Shown piece after piece: positions 11,253-20,800 of a stretch of DNA of 64,000 nucleotides. The DNA is from Streptomyces canus (GTDB taxonomy: Bacteria; Actinomycetota; Actinomycetes; Streptomycetales; Streptomycetaceae). The position numbers and the translations under genes were made by a program. The DNA lies in the NCBI RefSeq assembly GCF_041435015.1, contig NZ_CP107989.1, forward strand, positions 4,650,001 to 4,714,000, read 5' to 3'. Numbering within the stretch: position 1 is the stretch's first letter; every line of letters begins with the position of its first letter. Below the pieces are notes generated by a model. The model saw only the letters and a list, made by a program, of their open reading frames with translations, did no database searches and was not told the origin of the DNA.

Positions 11253-11579
11253 CGTGCGTGCCTCCATGGCGTGCTCCACGGCCGCCGCCATCTTCTGCAG
11301 CTTCTCGATCCGGACGGTCAGCAGCTCGTGCTGGCGGCGCAGATGCGCGCGCGGGTCCGCGGCCGGGTCGTCGAGCAGGGCGGCGACCTCGTCGAGCGGG
11401 AAGCCGAGCTCGCGGTAGAACAGGATCTGCTGCAGCCGGTCGAGGTCGCCGTCGCTGTAGCGCCGGTGGCCCGCGTGGCTGCGCTCGCTGGGCACGAGCA
11501 GGCCGATGTCGTCGTAGTGGTGCAGCGTGCGCACGGTGACGCCGGCGAAGCCCGCGACCTGTCCCACGGAGTAGCTCAC
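10818..11579 (-). CDS. tipA: MerR-family thiopeptide-responsive regulator TipAL
   Basis: A 253-residue transcription activator, the same length as S. lividans TipAL. The N-terminal MerR helix-turn-helix (YSVGQVAGFAGVTVRTLHHY, residues 3-22) and a coiled-coil dimerisation helix (about 76-109) lead to the C-terminal TipAS drug-binding domain (110-253). In TipAL, thiopeptides such as thiostrepton bind covalently to Cys214 (recalled). Here residue 214 is Gly (context MHRGLAEMY), although Cys207 (YDCPYEM) is present. The start GTG 11579 follows a GGGAG site, and the promoter matches the known tipA promoter. Confidence 0.93.
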   Translation of the reverse strand: MSYSVGQVAGFAGVTVRTLHHYDDIGLLVPSERSHAGHRRYSDGDLDRLQQILFYRELGFPLDEVAALLDDPAADPRAHLRRQHELLTVRIEKLQKMAAAVEHAMEARTMGINLSPEEKFEVFGDKDPEQYAQEAEQRWGGTEAYAESQRRAARYTKDDWKRMQAEVADWGERYDALMAAGDAPTSPAAMDMAEEHRQHICAWFYDCPYEMHRGLAEMYVSDERFKAFYDSMRPGLAEHLRDAIGANAARHSA

Positions 11580-11640
11580 TTCGTCCGCTCCCTTCTCGGT
11601 ACGCGCTCCACCGTGGCTCCTCACGCCGCGTGAGGTGCAA
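11580..11640 (-). promoter_or_regulatory. tipA promoter and TipAL operator
   Basis: On the minus strand TTGCAC (11640-11635, -35-like) runs into the dyad CCTCACG-CGG-CGTGAGG (11635-11619), then a leader ending in the GAAGGGAGCGGA ribosome site. This is nearly the published ptipA layout (recalled TTGCACCTCACGTCACGTGA...), differing mainly in the dyad spacer. It implies autoregulation by drug-bound TipAL. Confidence 0.85.
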
Positions 11641-11714
11641 GCACGGCATGGATATCTCCGGACGCGGCGACCGGCTTCCACCACTGAGGTCCCCGCATCC
11701 CCTATTCAGGACGT

Positions 11715-11750
11715 AGCAACTGCTGAGAAGCCCGCTTCTCAGCAGTTGCT
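11715..11750. repeat. Perfect 16-bp inverted repeat at island edge
   Basis: AGCAACTGCTGAGAAG (11715-11730), a CCCG loop, then CTTCTCAGCAGTTGCT (11735-11750). It lies between the divergent tipA and Abi genes, so it is not the terminator of either. It abuts a possible -35 (TGGACT 11750-11755) of a rightward promoter. It may be an operator, the end of an unannotated small RNA, or a mark of the island boundary. Confidence 0.7.
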
Positions 11751-11959
11751 GGACTTGCGACTAGAAACGCCGTAGAGTGTGGCTCACGTTGAAAGTGGTG
11801 TTGCGGTCAGGTCATCACGGCAACTGGTTCCCGGCGTGCCCTCGGGTCGCGACCCGGGGCCGGAAAAAGCTGTGCCCCGGGCTGTGTGCAAAGCAGTGAC
11901 AGTACTCCGGGGCTCACGTCTCCGAAGGTAACACGGAATCTTTCATTCAGGGGGCGGCT
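11750..11959 (+). promoter_or_regulatory. Possible promoter and structured leader of the Abi-methylase unit
   Basis: TGGACT (11750-11755), 17 bp, then TAGAGT (11773-11778) form a plausible promoter. The predicted leader of about 175 nt contains strong palindromes, including CGGGTCGCGACCCG near 11840, and no convincing ORF. A long minus-strand frame here overlaps the Abi gene and looks like a shadow. Confidence 0.4.
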
Positions 11960-12637
11960 GTGGTGACGGAGGAAGAGGCCAAGCGGATCGTCGACGCGAT
12001 CTCGGCCGAGAGGTTCCAGCCTTTTCTCGACGAGTGCGGGGGTGACCCTCTGATCGCACTGCGCCTGTACTACTGGGACGGCGAGGCGTCCCGTGCGTTC
12101 CTGAGCGCGCTGCGCGACTTCGAGGTCTCGATGCGCAACTCGTTCCACTCCAGGCTGGCCGGCCGTTACGGCCGTGCCGACTGGTGGGACTCCCCCCGTG
12201 TTCGGCTGACCACCAAGGGTCTCCAGCAGGTAAGCGGCGCCAAGTTGGCCCTCCGGCAGGAACTGGGGCCGAATGTCGCCCCGGGTGACATGGTCGCCAA
12301 GCTCACGCTCGGTTTCTGGGTGGGTCTGACGGGCCGCGGCCAGAACTACGAGATGCAGTTCTGGAACCCCGCCCTGCGCCACGCCTTTCGGGGGTACCAG
12401 GGCAGGCGCGGCGCCCTCCAGCAGCAGTTGGACCATGTCCGGCGCTTCCGGAACCGCATCGGGCATCACGAGCGCATCTGCCACCGCCACCTGCGGAAGG
12501 ACTACGAGACGTTGCTCCAGCTCATGGAGTACGTGTCACCCGAGAAGGCCCAGCTGCACCGGCAGTTCAGCCAGATCCCCGAGGTGCTCGACCGCAAGCC
12601 TCTCGTACTGACCGGCGCAGCGCCGGTCAGGCTGTGA
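11960..12637 (+). CDS. Abi-like HEPN-domain protein
   Basis: A 225-residue soluble protein resembling the AbiD/AbiF (Abi_2) group. Near the C-terminus it has RNRIGH at residues 164-169, the R-x4-H motif of HEPN ribonucleases, followed by HERICHR. The family acts in abortive infection or toxin roles by RNA cleavage; activity here is inferred. The start is GTG 11960 or GTG 11963, behind a GGGGG purine run. Its TGA ends four bases before the next gene, implying co-transcription with the methylase. The final codons contain an ACCGGCGC-A-GCGCCGGT hairpin (12611-12627) that could modulate downstream expression. Confidence 0.7.
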   Translation: MVTEEEAKRIVDAISAERFQPFLDECGGDPLIALRLYYWDGEASRAFLSALRDFEVSMRNSFHSRLAGRYGRADWWDSPRVRLTTKGLQQVSGAKLALRQELGPNVAPGDMVAKLTLGFWVGLTGRGQNYEMQFWNPALRHAFRGYQGRRGALQQQLDHVRRFRNRIGHHERICHRHLRKDYETLLQLMEYVSPEKAQLHRQFSQIPEVLDRKPLVLTGAAPVRL

Positions 12638-12641
12638 GGCC

Positions 12642-14948
12642 GTGATGCCCCGCTCGAAGCCCACGTTCATGTCCTGGGAGAGGCCTACACCTTCTCAGGC
12701 GAAACCGACGGCACCGGCACCGCGGTCGTACGCCCCCGTCTCGCTCGGCGAGATCAAGGAACTCGCCGGAGTGGGACGCCCCACGGTCAGCAACTGGCGA
12801 CGGCGGCACTCCCGGCAGGTCCTGCAGGGCGCCAACGACTCCCGCCGTCCCTTCCCCGACCCGATTCCGGGCGCGGGCAGCGAGAGCAAACCACTCTTCG
12901 ACGCGGCGGAGATCGCGGACTGGCTCGATCTGCGCGCCGTTTCGGACGCCGAACCCGACGAGAACGGCCGACTGCCCACCTACGGCGACCGGTTCCGCCG
13001 CGCCCTACGCCTGCGCGGTCTGGTCGCGCTCAAGCACCGTCTGGGTTCGGCGGACACCGTCATCTCGCAGGCGCTGGCCGTCATCGCCATGTCCTCCGAG
13101 GGCAAGGGCTGGATCCCCGAGTACCTCCCGGAGGGGCTGCTCGCAGAGTACGAAGGGGCTGACCCCGATGTCGTACGGGCCGCCCACGAACTCATGGACG
13201 AGATCGGCGCGCCCGGCTGGGCCGCCGACGCACTGCTCGGCCTGGACGACGAGGGCCTGGAGATCGCCAGACGGCTCGAATCCGACCTCGTCATGGATGT
13301 CACACCGCGAGGAGTCGCCGCGCTGGTCGCCGCGCTGATCGGACCGAACGAGGGCGGTCCGGGCCAGCGTTCCACGATCAGCCTGTGCGCGGGACTCGGG
13401 GAACTGTTGCTCGCCATGGGCGGTGGTCCGTACGAGGACCTCCGGGGACACGGTGAGCTCGTGGCTGTCGAACCGGACCCGCTGCTGCGCAAGCTGCTGC
13501 GGTACCGGCTGATGAGTTACGAGGCGGGCACCGTCGACGTCTGCGCGTCCCCCTCCGACCTCGACACCCCACGCGACTGGGGCGGGGCTCCGGGCAAGCC
13601 GTACGCCTTCTCACACGCCGACATCGTCCTGGCCGACCCTCCCTACGTCTCCGGCGAGCGCGAACGGGACACCGAGGGCCCGCTGTGGTGGGCCGCGGAG
13701 GCCGTCCGCCGGCTCGAACCCGGAGGCCGCGCGTACGTCGTCGTACCCACGTGGACTCTGACCCGCACGAGCGGGACCGGTCCGACGTCCGTGCGGACGC
13801 CCACGATCGGCATGCGGCAGGCACTCCTCGAACGCGGCTGTGTGGAGGCGATCGTCCAACTTCCGCGCCGTATCAATCCGTTCCGTACGGGCGCCGAGTA
13901 CGCGCTCCTCGTCCTGCGTCCACCGTCGGCCGGCCCCGGTTCGGTCCTCCTCGTCGATGCCGACCGGATCGCGCAGCGGACGGCTGGAGACGGTGACGCG
14001 TGGATCGGGCGGACGGTCGCCCTGACACGCCCCGGCGTGGTTCCTGAGCCCGGGGAGGAGGGACCCGAGGAAAAGAGCTCGAAAGAGGTCGCCTACGACC
14101 ACCGGGACGCGCGGCGCGTCAGCGTGCGGCCCTCCGTACGAGGCAGCGAGCACCTGCTGGACAACCGCTCCGTTCTGCCCGCCCACCGACTGGCCGCGCC
14201 CGAACCGCGGGTCGACCACTTCGAGGAGACGCTCAGCGCGCGCCGGGCCGCCGCAGCGGCTATGCCTCACCTCCGGGAGTGGCTCGGCGACATGGGAATC
14301 GCCAAGCGCGATGTGCCGGTACGCCACCGGAAGCTCGACGAACACCTCCGGGCGGGGCAGCTGACACTGCTCAACGGACATCGCATCAAGGAGGCCGACA
14401 TCAGGGACGCTGGTCTGCCGGTCGTCGGACGTGAGGAAATGCTCGGGGAACTGCCGGTCGGGACGCGGCGCATCGCCCCGGAGAATCTGGCGGCGTACCC
14501 GTCGGCGAAGATCACCGAGAAGGGCGATGTCGTCCTGCTCGCCGAGCACGGGGTGCGCTGCCAGGTCGACGCGGTCGGCGGGTGCGTGCTGCTGGCCCCG
14601 GTGCAGGGGCTGCGGATCGTGGCCTACCGCGATCACGTGCGGAACGTCGCCCTGAGTGAGCCGGTGCGTCCCGACGCCCTGTGGATGCGCCCCCACTCCC
14701 TGGCCCGGCTGCTCCAGGCACCGCGCAACCAGCATCGGGGCAGTGGGTCGCTCGTACGGCGTGTCAGCGTGCGGGACATGGATCTTCCGCAGCTCTCCGC
14801 CGACGAGATCGCCGAGCTGGAGGAGATCCTTACGGAGGCTGAGAGGTTGCGCGCCGATGTGCGCAGGCAGTTGGAGGCGCTGGACCGTCTCGCCGAGCGG
14901 GTTTCGGCGGGGGTCGCCGACGGTGACCTGGCGTTGCGGCGACGGTAA
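12642..14948 (+). CDS. HTH-containing N6-adenine DNA methylase with HsdS-like C-terminus
   Basis: This 768-residue protein combines three parts. Residues 30-60 form a helix-turn-helix (SLGEIKELAGVGRPTVSNWR). The central part is an N6-adenine methylase with SAM-binding LCAGLGELL near 248 and catalytic DPPY near 331. The C-terminal 250 or so residues look like one target-recognition domain followed by a coiled coil (RADVRRQLEALDRLAERV), as in HsdS. It is much larger than a normal HsdM. It lies four bases after the HEPN gene and 116 bp before hsdM. Whether it modifies DNA alone, or controls or partners the HEPN protein, is unknown. Start GTG 12642 or ATG 12645. Confidence 0.75.
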   Translation: MMPRSKPTFMSWERPTPSQAKPTAPAPRSYAPVSLGEIKELAGVGRPTVSNWRRRHSRQVLQGANDSRRPFPDPIPGAGSESKPLFDAAEIADWLDLRAVSDAEPDENGRLPTYGDRFRRALRLRGLVALKHRLGSADTVISQALAVIAMSSEGKGWIPEYLPEGLLAEYEGADPDVVRAAHELMDEIGAPGWAADALLGLDDEGLEIARRLESDLVMDVTPRGVAALVAALIGPNEGGPGQRSTISLCAGLGELLLAMGGGPYEDLRGHGELVAVEPDPLLRKLLRYRLMSYEAGTVDVCASPSDLDTPRDWGGAPGKPYAFSHADIVLADPPYVSGERERDTEGPLWWAAEAVRRLEPGGRAYVVVPTWTLTRTSGTGPTSVRTPTIGMRQALLERGCVEAIVQLPRRINPFRTGAEYALLVLRPPSAGPGSVLLVDADRIAQRTAGDGDAWIGRTVALTRPGVVPEPGEEGPEEKSSKEVAYDHRDARRVSVRPSVRGSEHLLDNRSVLPAHRLAAPEPRVDHFEETLSARRAAAAAMPHLREWLGDMGIAKRDVPVRHRKLDEHLRAGQLTLLNGHRIKEADIRDAGLPVVGREEMLGELPVGTRRIAPENLAAYPSAKITEKGDVVLLAEHGVRCQVDAVGGCVLLAPVQGLRIVAYRDHVRNVALSEPVRPDALWMRPHSLARLLQAPRNQHRGSGSLVRRVSVRDMDLPQLSADEIAELEEILTEAERLRADVRRQLEALDRLAERVSAGVADGDLALRRR

Positions 14949-15064
14949 GGGGCGTCTGACGGAGGAGAGTTTCGCAACCGGCGCAAGTTCGGCGCCCATG
15001 AAGGTCAGTACAGGTCCGTGTTCGCAGTACGTGTCCCATCGCATGGAAAGAAGTGAGAGCCCCC

Positions 15065-16714
15065 GTGCCACCGCGCAAGAAGAAGGAAGCCCAGCCGGAG
15101 GACATGAAGTCCATCCTCTGGAAGTCCGCGGACAAGCTGCGCGGAAGCCTGGACGCCGCTGAGTACAAGCACTTCGTGCTCGGGCTCGTGTTCCTGAAGT
15201 ACGTGTCGGCCGCGATGGAGGAGAAACGGGCCCAGCTTGAGGAAGGGCTGCGTCCCGGCGGCTGGCTGCTGACCGACCTCGGCTTCGAGGGCGAGCCCCC
15301 GGCGACGGCGGTCCCCCAGATCCTGGAGGACCGCGAGCTGTACACGGGCGCCGGAATCTTCTACGTGCCGCCGACCGCCCGTTGGGAGGTCGTCCTGGAG
15401 CGCGCCAAGGGCACGCTGGACGACCCGACCCTCGGCAAGGTCATCGACACGGCCATGGAGACGATCGAGAAGTTCAACACCTCGCTGAAGAAGGGCACGC
15501 TCCCCCAGCAGTACAACAGCGGCCGGGTCGACGAGACGACCCTCGCCGGGCTGGTGAAGCTCCTCGACCGGCTCACCTTCCAGGCCCAGGTGGGCGAGGA
15601 CGGGCAACGCGTCGGCGCGCGGGACCTGATGGGTGAAGTGTACGAGTACTTCCTCGCGCAGTTCGCCCTCCAGGAGGGCCGCAAGGGCGGCGAGTACTTC
15701 ACTCCGCCGAGCGTCGTCCGGCTGCTCGTCGAGATGCTGGAGCCGAAGGAGGGCGAACGGGTCCTCGACCCCGCGTGCGGCTCCGGCGGCATGTTCGTGC
15801 AGGCCGAGAAGTTCGTGGAGACCCACGGCGGCGACCGCATGAACGTCGCCGTCTACGGCCAGGAGCGCAACCTCACGACCTGGCGCCTGGCCCACATGAA
15901 CCTCGCGATCCACGGCATCGAGGCCGACCTGGGCGAGGGCCCGGCCGACTCCTTCCGCGACGACCAGCATGGCGACCTGAAGGCGGACGTGGTCCTGGCC
16001 AACCCGCCGTTCAACATCTCCGATTGGGGCGGGGAGCTGCTGGGCCTCGACGACCGCTGGACGTACGGCACACCCCCGGTCGGCAACGCCAACTTCGCCT
16101 GGATCCAGCACATGGCGAGCAAGTTCGCACCGGGCGGCCGGGCGGGCATCGTCCTGGCGAACGGCTCGATGAGCAGCAAGTTGGGTGGGGAAGGCGACAT
16201 CCGGCGCGCGATGGTCGAGGACGACCTGGTGGCCTGCATGGTGGCGCTGCCCGGGCAGTTGTTCCGGTCCACGCAGATTCCGGCGTGCCTGTGGTTCCTC
16301 GGGGAGGGTAAGGGGCGGCACTCGAAGTGGGTGCCGGAGCGTAAAGGGGAGGTCCTCTTCATCGACGCCCGGGAGCTGGGCGTCATGGCCTCGCGTACGG
16401 AGCGGGTACTGACGGAGGAGGAACTGGGGCGGATCGCGGGGGCGTTCCGGGCATGGCGGGGGGTTGAGGGCGAGGGCGTCGGACCGTACGAGGACGTGCC
16501 CGGGTTCTGCCGGAGCGTGCCGCTGGATGAGCTGCGGGAGCACGACTTCGTGCTGACGCCGGGGCGGTATGTGGGGGTTGCTGAGGCGGATGTGGATCCG
16601 GACGCGGAGCTGGCGGAGGAGCGGGTGGCCCGGCTGACGAAGGAGTTGTTCGGGCTGTTCGAGGAGTCGGGGCGGATGGAGGCTGTGGTGCGTGAGCAGT
16701 TGGGGAGGTTGTGA
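15065..16714 (+). CDS. hsdM: Type I restriction-modification methylase subunit
   Basis: Modification subunit of a type I system, transferring methyl groups from SAM to adenine in the target. The N-terminal HsdM_N region (MKSILWKSADKLRGSLDAAE) is followed by SAM motif DPACGSGGMF near residue 235 and catalytic NPPF near 313. The product has 549 residues from GTG 15065 (VPPRKKKEAQ), preferred over GTG 15053, which would have its purine-rich site too close. Its stop overlaps the hsdS start, indicating translational coupling in hsdM-hsdS-hsdR. Confidence 0.93.
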   Translation: MPPRKKKEAQPEDMKSILWKSADKLRGSLDAAEYKHFVLGLVFLKYVSAAMEEKRAQLEEGLRPGGWLLTDLGFEGEPPATAVPQILEDRELYTGAGIFYVPPTARWEVVLERAKGTLDDPTLGKVIDTAMETIEKFNTSLKKGTLPQQYNSGRVDETTLAGLVKLLDRLTFQAQVGEDGQRVGARDLMGEVYEYFLAQFALQEGRKGGEYFTPPSVVRLLVEMLEPKEGERVLDPACGSGGMFVQAEKFVETHGGDRMNVAVYGQERNLTTWRLAHMNLAIHGIEADLGEGPADSFRDDQHGDLKADVVLANPPFNISDWGGELLGLDDRWTYGTPPVGNANFAWIQHMASKFAPGGRAGIVLANGSMSSKLGGEGDIRRAMVEDDLVACMVALPGQLFRSTQIPACLWFLGEGKGRHSKWVPERKGEVLFIDARELGVMASRTERVLTEEELGRIAGAFRAWRGVEGEGVGPYEDVPGFCRSVPLDELREHDFVLTPGRYVGVAEADVDPDAELAEERVARLTKELFGLFEESGRMEAVVREQLGRL

Positions 16715-17856
16715 TGGCCGGGGAATCGTGGAAAGTGATGCCGTTGAGTTCCGTGGTTCGTCTGAAGCGCGGGTATGACCTTCCAACAGACACGCGGCAA
16801 GCAGGCAGCTACCCCGTGGTGGGATCCGCCGGAATCAGCGGTTGGCACAACCAGGGCCCGGTTGAAGGACCGGGAGTCGTTGTCGGTCGAAGCGGGTCTT
16901 CAATGGGGAACGTCACGTACGTCGAGGGTCCCTTCTGGCCACTCAACACAGCGATGTTCGTCGAAGACTTCCTCTCAAATGATCCTCAGTACGTATACCA
17001 TCTACTTTCCCACTTGGACTTCTCCGCGTTCAACTCTGGCAGCGCTCAGCAATCGTTGAATCGAAATTACATCGCGGGCATCCCTGTCACGATTCCGTCA
17101 TTTCCAGAGCAACAGGCCATCTCTGAAGTACTCGGCGCACTGGACGACAAAATCGCGGTCAACGAGCGGATTGCCGAGACTGCGCTCCATCTCGCCGAGG
17201 CTCTGTACGCTTATAAGTCCTCCTACAACGAGGGCTGGCACAGCGTTCGGCTGGGCAAAACCGCACGTTGGTTGTCCGGGGGCACCCCCAAGACCAGCGA
17301 GCCAAGCTACTGGGACGGTGACATTCCTTGGATCTCGGCCGCTAGCCTCAAGTCGCCCTGGATCGATGACTCCGAGCGTAGAGTCACGCCGCTTGGCGCC
17401 GAAAACGGGACTCGACTCACTCCCGAGGGCAGCATCATCTTCGTCGTGCGAGGAATGAGCCTGACTTCAGAGTTCCGAGTCGGACTCACACAACGAGAAG
17501 TCGCCTTCGGCCAGGACTGCAAGGCGTTGATCCCTCACACGGGAATCGATGCGGCCACGCTCTTCTTGGCCATCAAGACCAGCACGCCAGAGATCCTCGG
17601 TTTCGTGGACCTGGCCGGCCATGGCACGGGCCGTCTAGCGACAGACCGCATCGCGGAACTCAGCGTGAGGCTTCCCGAAAACGGCGCCTCAGCCGATGAC
17701 TTCCGTCGATCCGTTGTACCCCTCGTCGAGCGAGCCAGCGCGACCAAGCGGGAGAACCGCACCCTCACCGCCCTCCGCGACACCCTCCTCCCTCAACTGG
17801 TGACCGGAAAGCTCCGCATCAAAGACGCCGAACGTGTCGTGGAGGACGCCGTATGA
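16714..17856 (+). CDS. hsdS: Type I restriction-modification specificity subunit
   Basis: DNA-recognition subunit with two variable target-recognition domains, each followed by a conserved helical region (FPEQQAISEVLGALDDKIAV in the middle, and RENRTLTALRDTLLPQLVTG at the end), so the recognition site should be bipartite. ATG 16714 shares one base with the hsdM stop, and GGAGG at 16704-16708 lies five bases upstream; GTG 16711 is too close. The recognition domains are visibly less GC-rich and use more A/T-ending codons than hsdM or hsdR, as expected for exchanged specificity modules. Confidence 0.93.
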   Translation: MAGESWKVMPLSSVVRLKRGYDLPTDTRQAGSYPVVGSAGISGWHNQGPVEGPGVVVGRSGSSMGNVTYVEGPFWPLNTAMFVEDFLSNDPQYVYHLLSHLDFSAFNSGSAQQSLNRNYIAGIPVTIPSFPEQQAISEVLGALDDKIAVNERIAETALHLAEALYAYKSSYNEGWHSVRLGKTARWLSGGTPKTSEPSYWDGDIPWISAASLKSPWIDDSERRVTPLGAENGTRLTPEGSIIFVVRGMSLTSEFRVGLTQREVAFGQDCKALIPHTGIDAATLFLAIKTSTPEILGFVDLAGHGTGRLATDRIAELSVRLPENGASADDFRRSVVPLVERASATKRENRTLTALRDTLLPQLVTGKLRIKDAERVVEDAV

Positions 17857-20800
17857 CCGCCGATGGGGAACAGTCGTTCGGAGGGCTCCTCCCCGAAGCC
17901 GCTGTCTCCCACGCCGAGGCGCTCACCTTCTCCGAGAAGGACTGGGAGCACATCGCGACGGAGCAGCTCGGGGAGTTCGGGTGGGTGCCTGTGGACGGGA
18001 AGGACCTGGGGCCCGCCCACGGGCAGCGCAAGTCCTTCGACGATCTCGTCCTCTACCCCCGTCTGCGTACCGCCATCGCCACCCGCTACCCCCACCTGCC
18101 CGAGACCGCCGTCACGGAGGCCATGGACGAGTTGCTCAAGCAGCCGCCCGGTTCCGACATTCGGCAGAACTGGGAGTTCTACCAGCGGCTCACCGTCAAG
18201 GCGGTCAAGGTCGGCTACCGGGACCCTCTCACCGACACCGAGAAGCACGAGACCGTCCGTGTCGTCGACTTCGCCAACCCGCACGGCAACGACTTGGTCG
18301 CCGCCTCCCAGGTGCGCATACGTAGTGGGGCCCGTGAGCGGGAGTTCGTGTTCGACGTCGTCCTGTATGTCAACGGACTCCCCCTCGCCGTCATTGAGTT
18401 GAAGAAGGCCAGCGGCCCGGACGACTCCCGCAAGGCCTACGACCAGATCCAGAACTACCGGCGTGAGCTGAAGTCCGACGGTGTCTTCCGGACGCTTCTC
18501 CTCGCTGTGGCCTCCGACGGGATAACCGCCCGGATCGGTACCCCGTTCACGCCCTGGCAGCACATGGCCCCCTGGCACGCGGATGAGGAAGGAACCCTCC
18601 TCCGCAAGCGCGAGTGGCAGGACGGGCGGGCCCTGGAACGGATGATCCAAGGACCTCTCGAACCCGGCCGGTTCCTGGACCTGGTCGGCTCCTACCTCTC
18701 TTACTCGGCCGAAGGCACCGGCGGTGACGTCGACACCGTCAAACTCGCCAAGGCTCATCAGTACTTCGCCGTGCAAAAGGCCGTCGCCGCGACCGGGTCG
18801 GCCGTCGCCACCGACGGGCGGGCGGGCGTCGTCTGGCACACGCAGGGCGCGGGCAAGAGCGAGGAGATGCTCTTCTACACCGGCAAGGTGGCCCGCACCC
18901 CCGAGCTGTCAAACCCCACGATCGTGCTGCTGACCGACCGTATCGACCTCGACAGCCAGCTCTTCAGCACCTTCGCCCGGAGCCACAGCCTGCACCGGAT
19001 CATCGGCGGCCAGCCGGAAAAGGCGGCGGACGCCAAGCAGCTAAAGGAACTCCTCACCCGGAACCCGAACGGCGGCGGTCTCGTCTTCAGCACGCTCCAG
19101 AAGTTCCGTATCAGCAAGGCTGAGAGGGAGGCCGGCGCCCGCCACCCCGTCCTGTCCCCGCGTCGCGACATCATCGTCATCGTCGACGAGGCACACCGCA
19201 GCCACTACGACTTCGAGGACGGCTTCGCCCGCAACCTCCGGGACGCCCTCCCGAACGCCACCTTCCTCGCCTTCACCGGTACGCCCATCGACAACACCAC
19301 CGGCAGCACCGAGGGCGTCTTCGGGCCGACCATCCACACCTACGACCTGACACAGGCTGTGGACGACGGGGCAACCGTGCCCGTCTACTACGAGGCGATC
19401 CTCCACAAGGTCAAGCTGAAGGGCCGGCTCCCCGACGACGTCGACCTCGACGATCTCGACGCCCAGGCCGAAGGACTGGTCGAGGGGCTGTCCGAGGCCG
19501 AACAGAAGCGCGCCCGACGCAAGTTCGCCGCGTTCGAGGACCTCATCGGCGCGCCCGAGCGGATAGAGGCGCTGGCCGCCACCGTCCTGGAGCACTGGGA
19601 CGTACGCCGACGCGAGATGACCAAGCTCACCGGCACAACCGGCAAGGGCATGATCGTCTGCTCCTCCCGTGCCATCGCCGCCCGGCTCTTCGACGCCATC
19701 GCACGCCGCCGCCCGGAGTGGACCGGAGAGCGCGACAAGACGAGCGGCCTGTATCCCGACACCACCGGCAAGGTGCGGGTCGTCTTCACCGGCAACCCAG
19801 GCCACGATGATCCCGAGGTCGCCGACTACGTCCGCACCCCCGTCCAGCTCAAGAGGATTCAGCGGCGTGTCGTCGATCCGGACGACGAACTCGAACTCGT
19901 CATCGTCCAGTCCCTCTGGCTGACCGGTTTTGACGCCCCGCCCCTACACACCCTCTATCTCGACCGCCGAATGCGCGGCGCGGCCCTCATGCAGGCCATC
20001 GCCCGCGTCAACCGCACCTGGGGCGAGAAGCCCTCCGGCCTGGTCGTCGACTTTCTCGGCGTCGCCCAGGACATCACCGCGGCCCTCGCCGAGTACTCCG
20101 CCCCCGACCAGGAGAACCGGACCATCGGTGCTCCCGTCGAGGAGGCGTGCGCCTCCGTACGGCGCACGCATCAGAGGATCGGGGACGTGCTGCGCCCCTG
20201 CCCCTGGCGCGCGACCCTGGACGCCCACGGCTACAAGGAAGCCCTGTACGACGTCCTCGAATTCCTGAAGGAAGCCGAACCGGATCTGGAGCCCGGCAAG
20301 CCCACCCGGCAGCAGTTGTTCATGCACCACGCCCGTCTGCTGTCCCGGTCGTTCTCGCTGTGCGCCACCCATCCGGACGTGCAGGACCTCTTGCCGGACA
20401 TCCGCTTCTACTCGTCCGTCCGCACCTCTCGCGAAAAGCTCACTACGGACGACCGGTACTACGACGGCCTCGCCACCGAAGCCGACGTGAACCGGCTGAT
20501 CGAGCAGCTCAACGCCGAGGCCGTCGTCGCGGACGGTGTCGTCGACATCTACGACGCCAGCGGCCTCACCAAGCCCGACCTGTCCCACCTGGACGAGAAC
20601 GTCCTCCGCACGATGAAGGCCGGCCGTCATCCCAACCTCGCCATCGAGGCCCTGCGCCGAGCCATCAAGCAGGAGATCCGGGACGCCCACCCGGGCAACG
20701 TCGTACGCCAGAAGGCCTTCACGGAGAAGATGCAGGAGGTCATGAACAAGTACCACAACGGCCTCATCGACTCCGCCGAGGTCATGGACATGCTTGTCGA

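Noticed and set aside
11715..11750. Simple terminator
   Set aside because: Both flanking genes point away from it, so neither needs a terminator there.
11807..12490. Minus-strand frame over the Abi gene
   Set aside because: No family features or binding site; the plus frame has HEPN motifs and a tight link to the next gene.
12642..14948. BREX PglX or DISARM methylase
   Set aside because: No other BREX or DISARM genes (PglZ, BrxC, DrmA/B) are in the window, and the HTH plus HsdS-like half does not fit.
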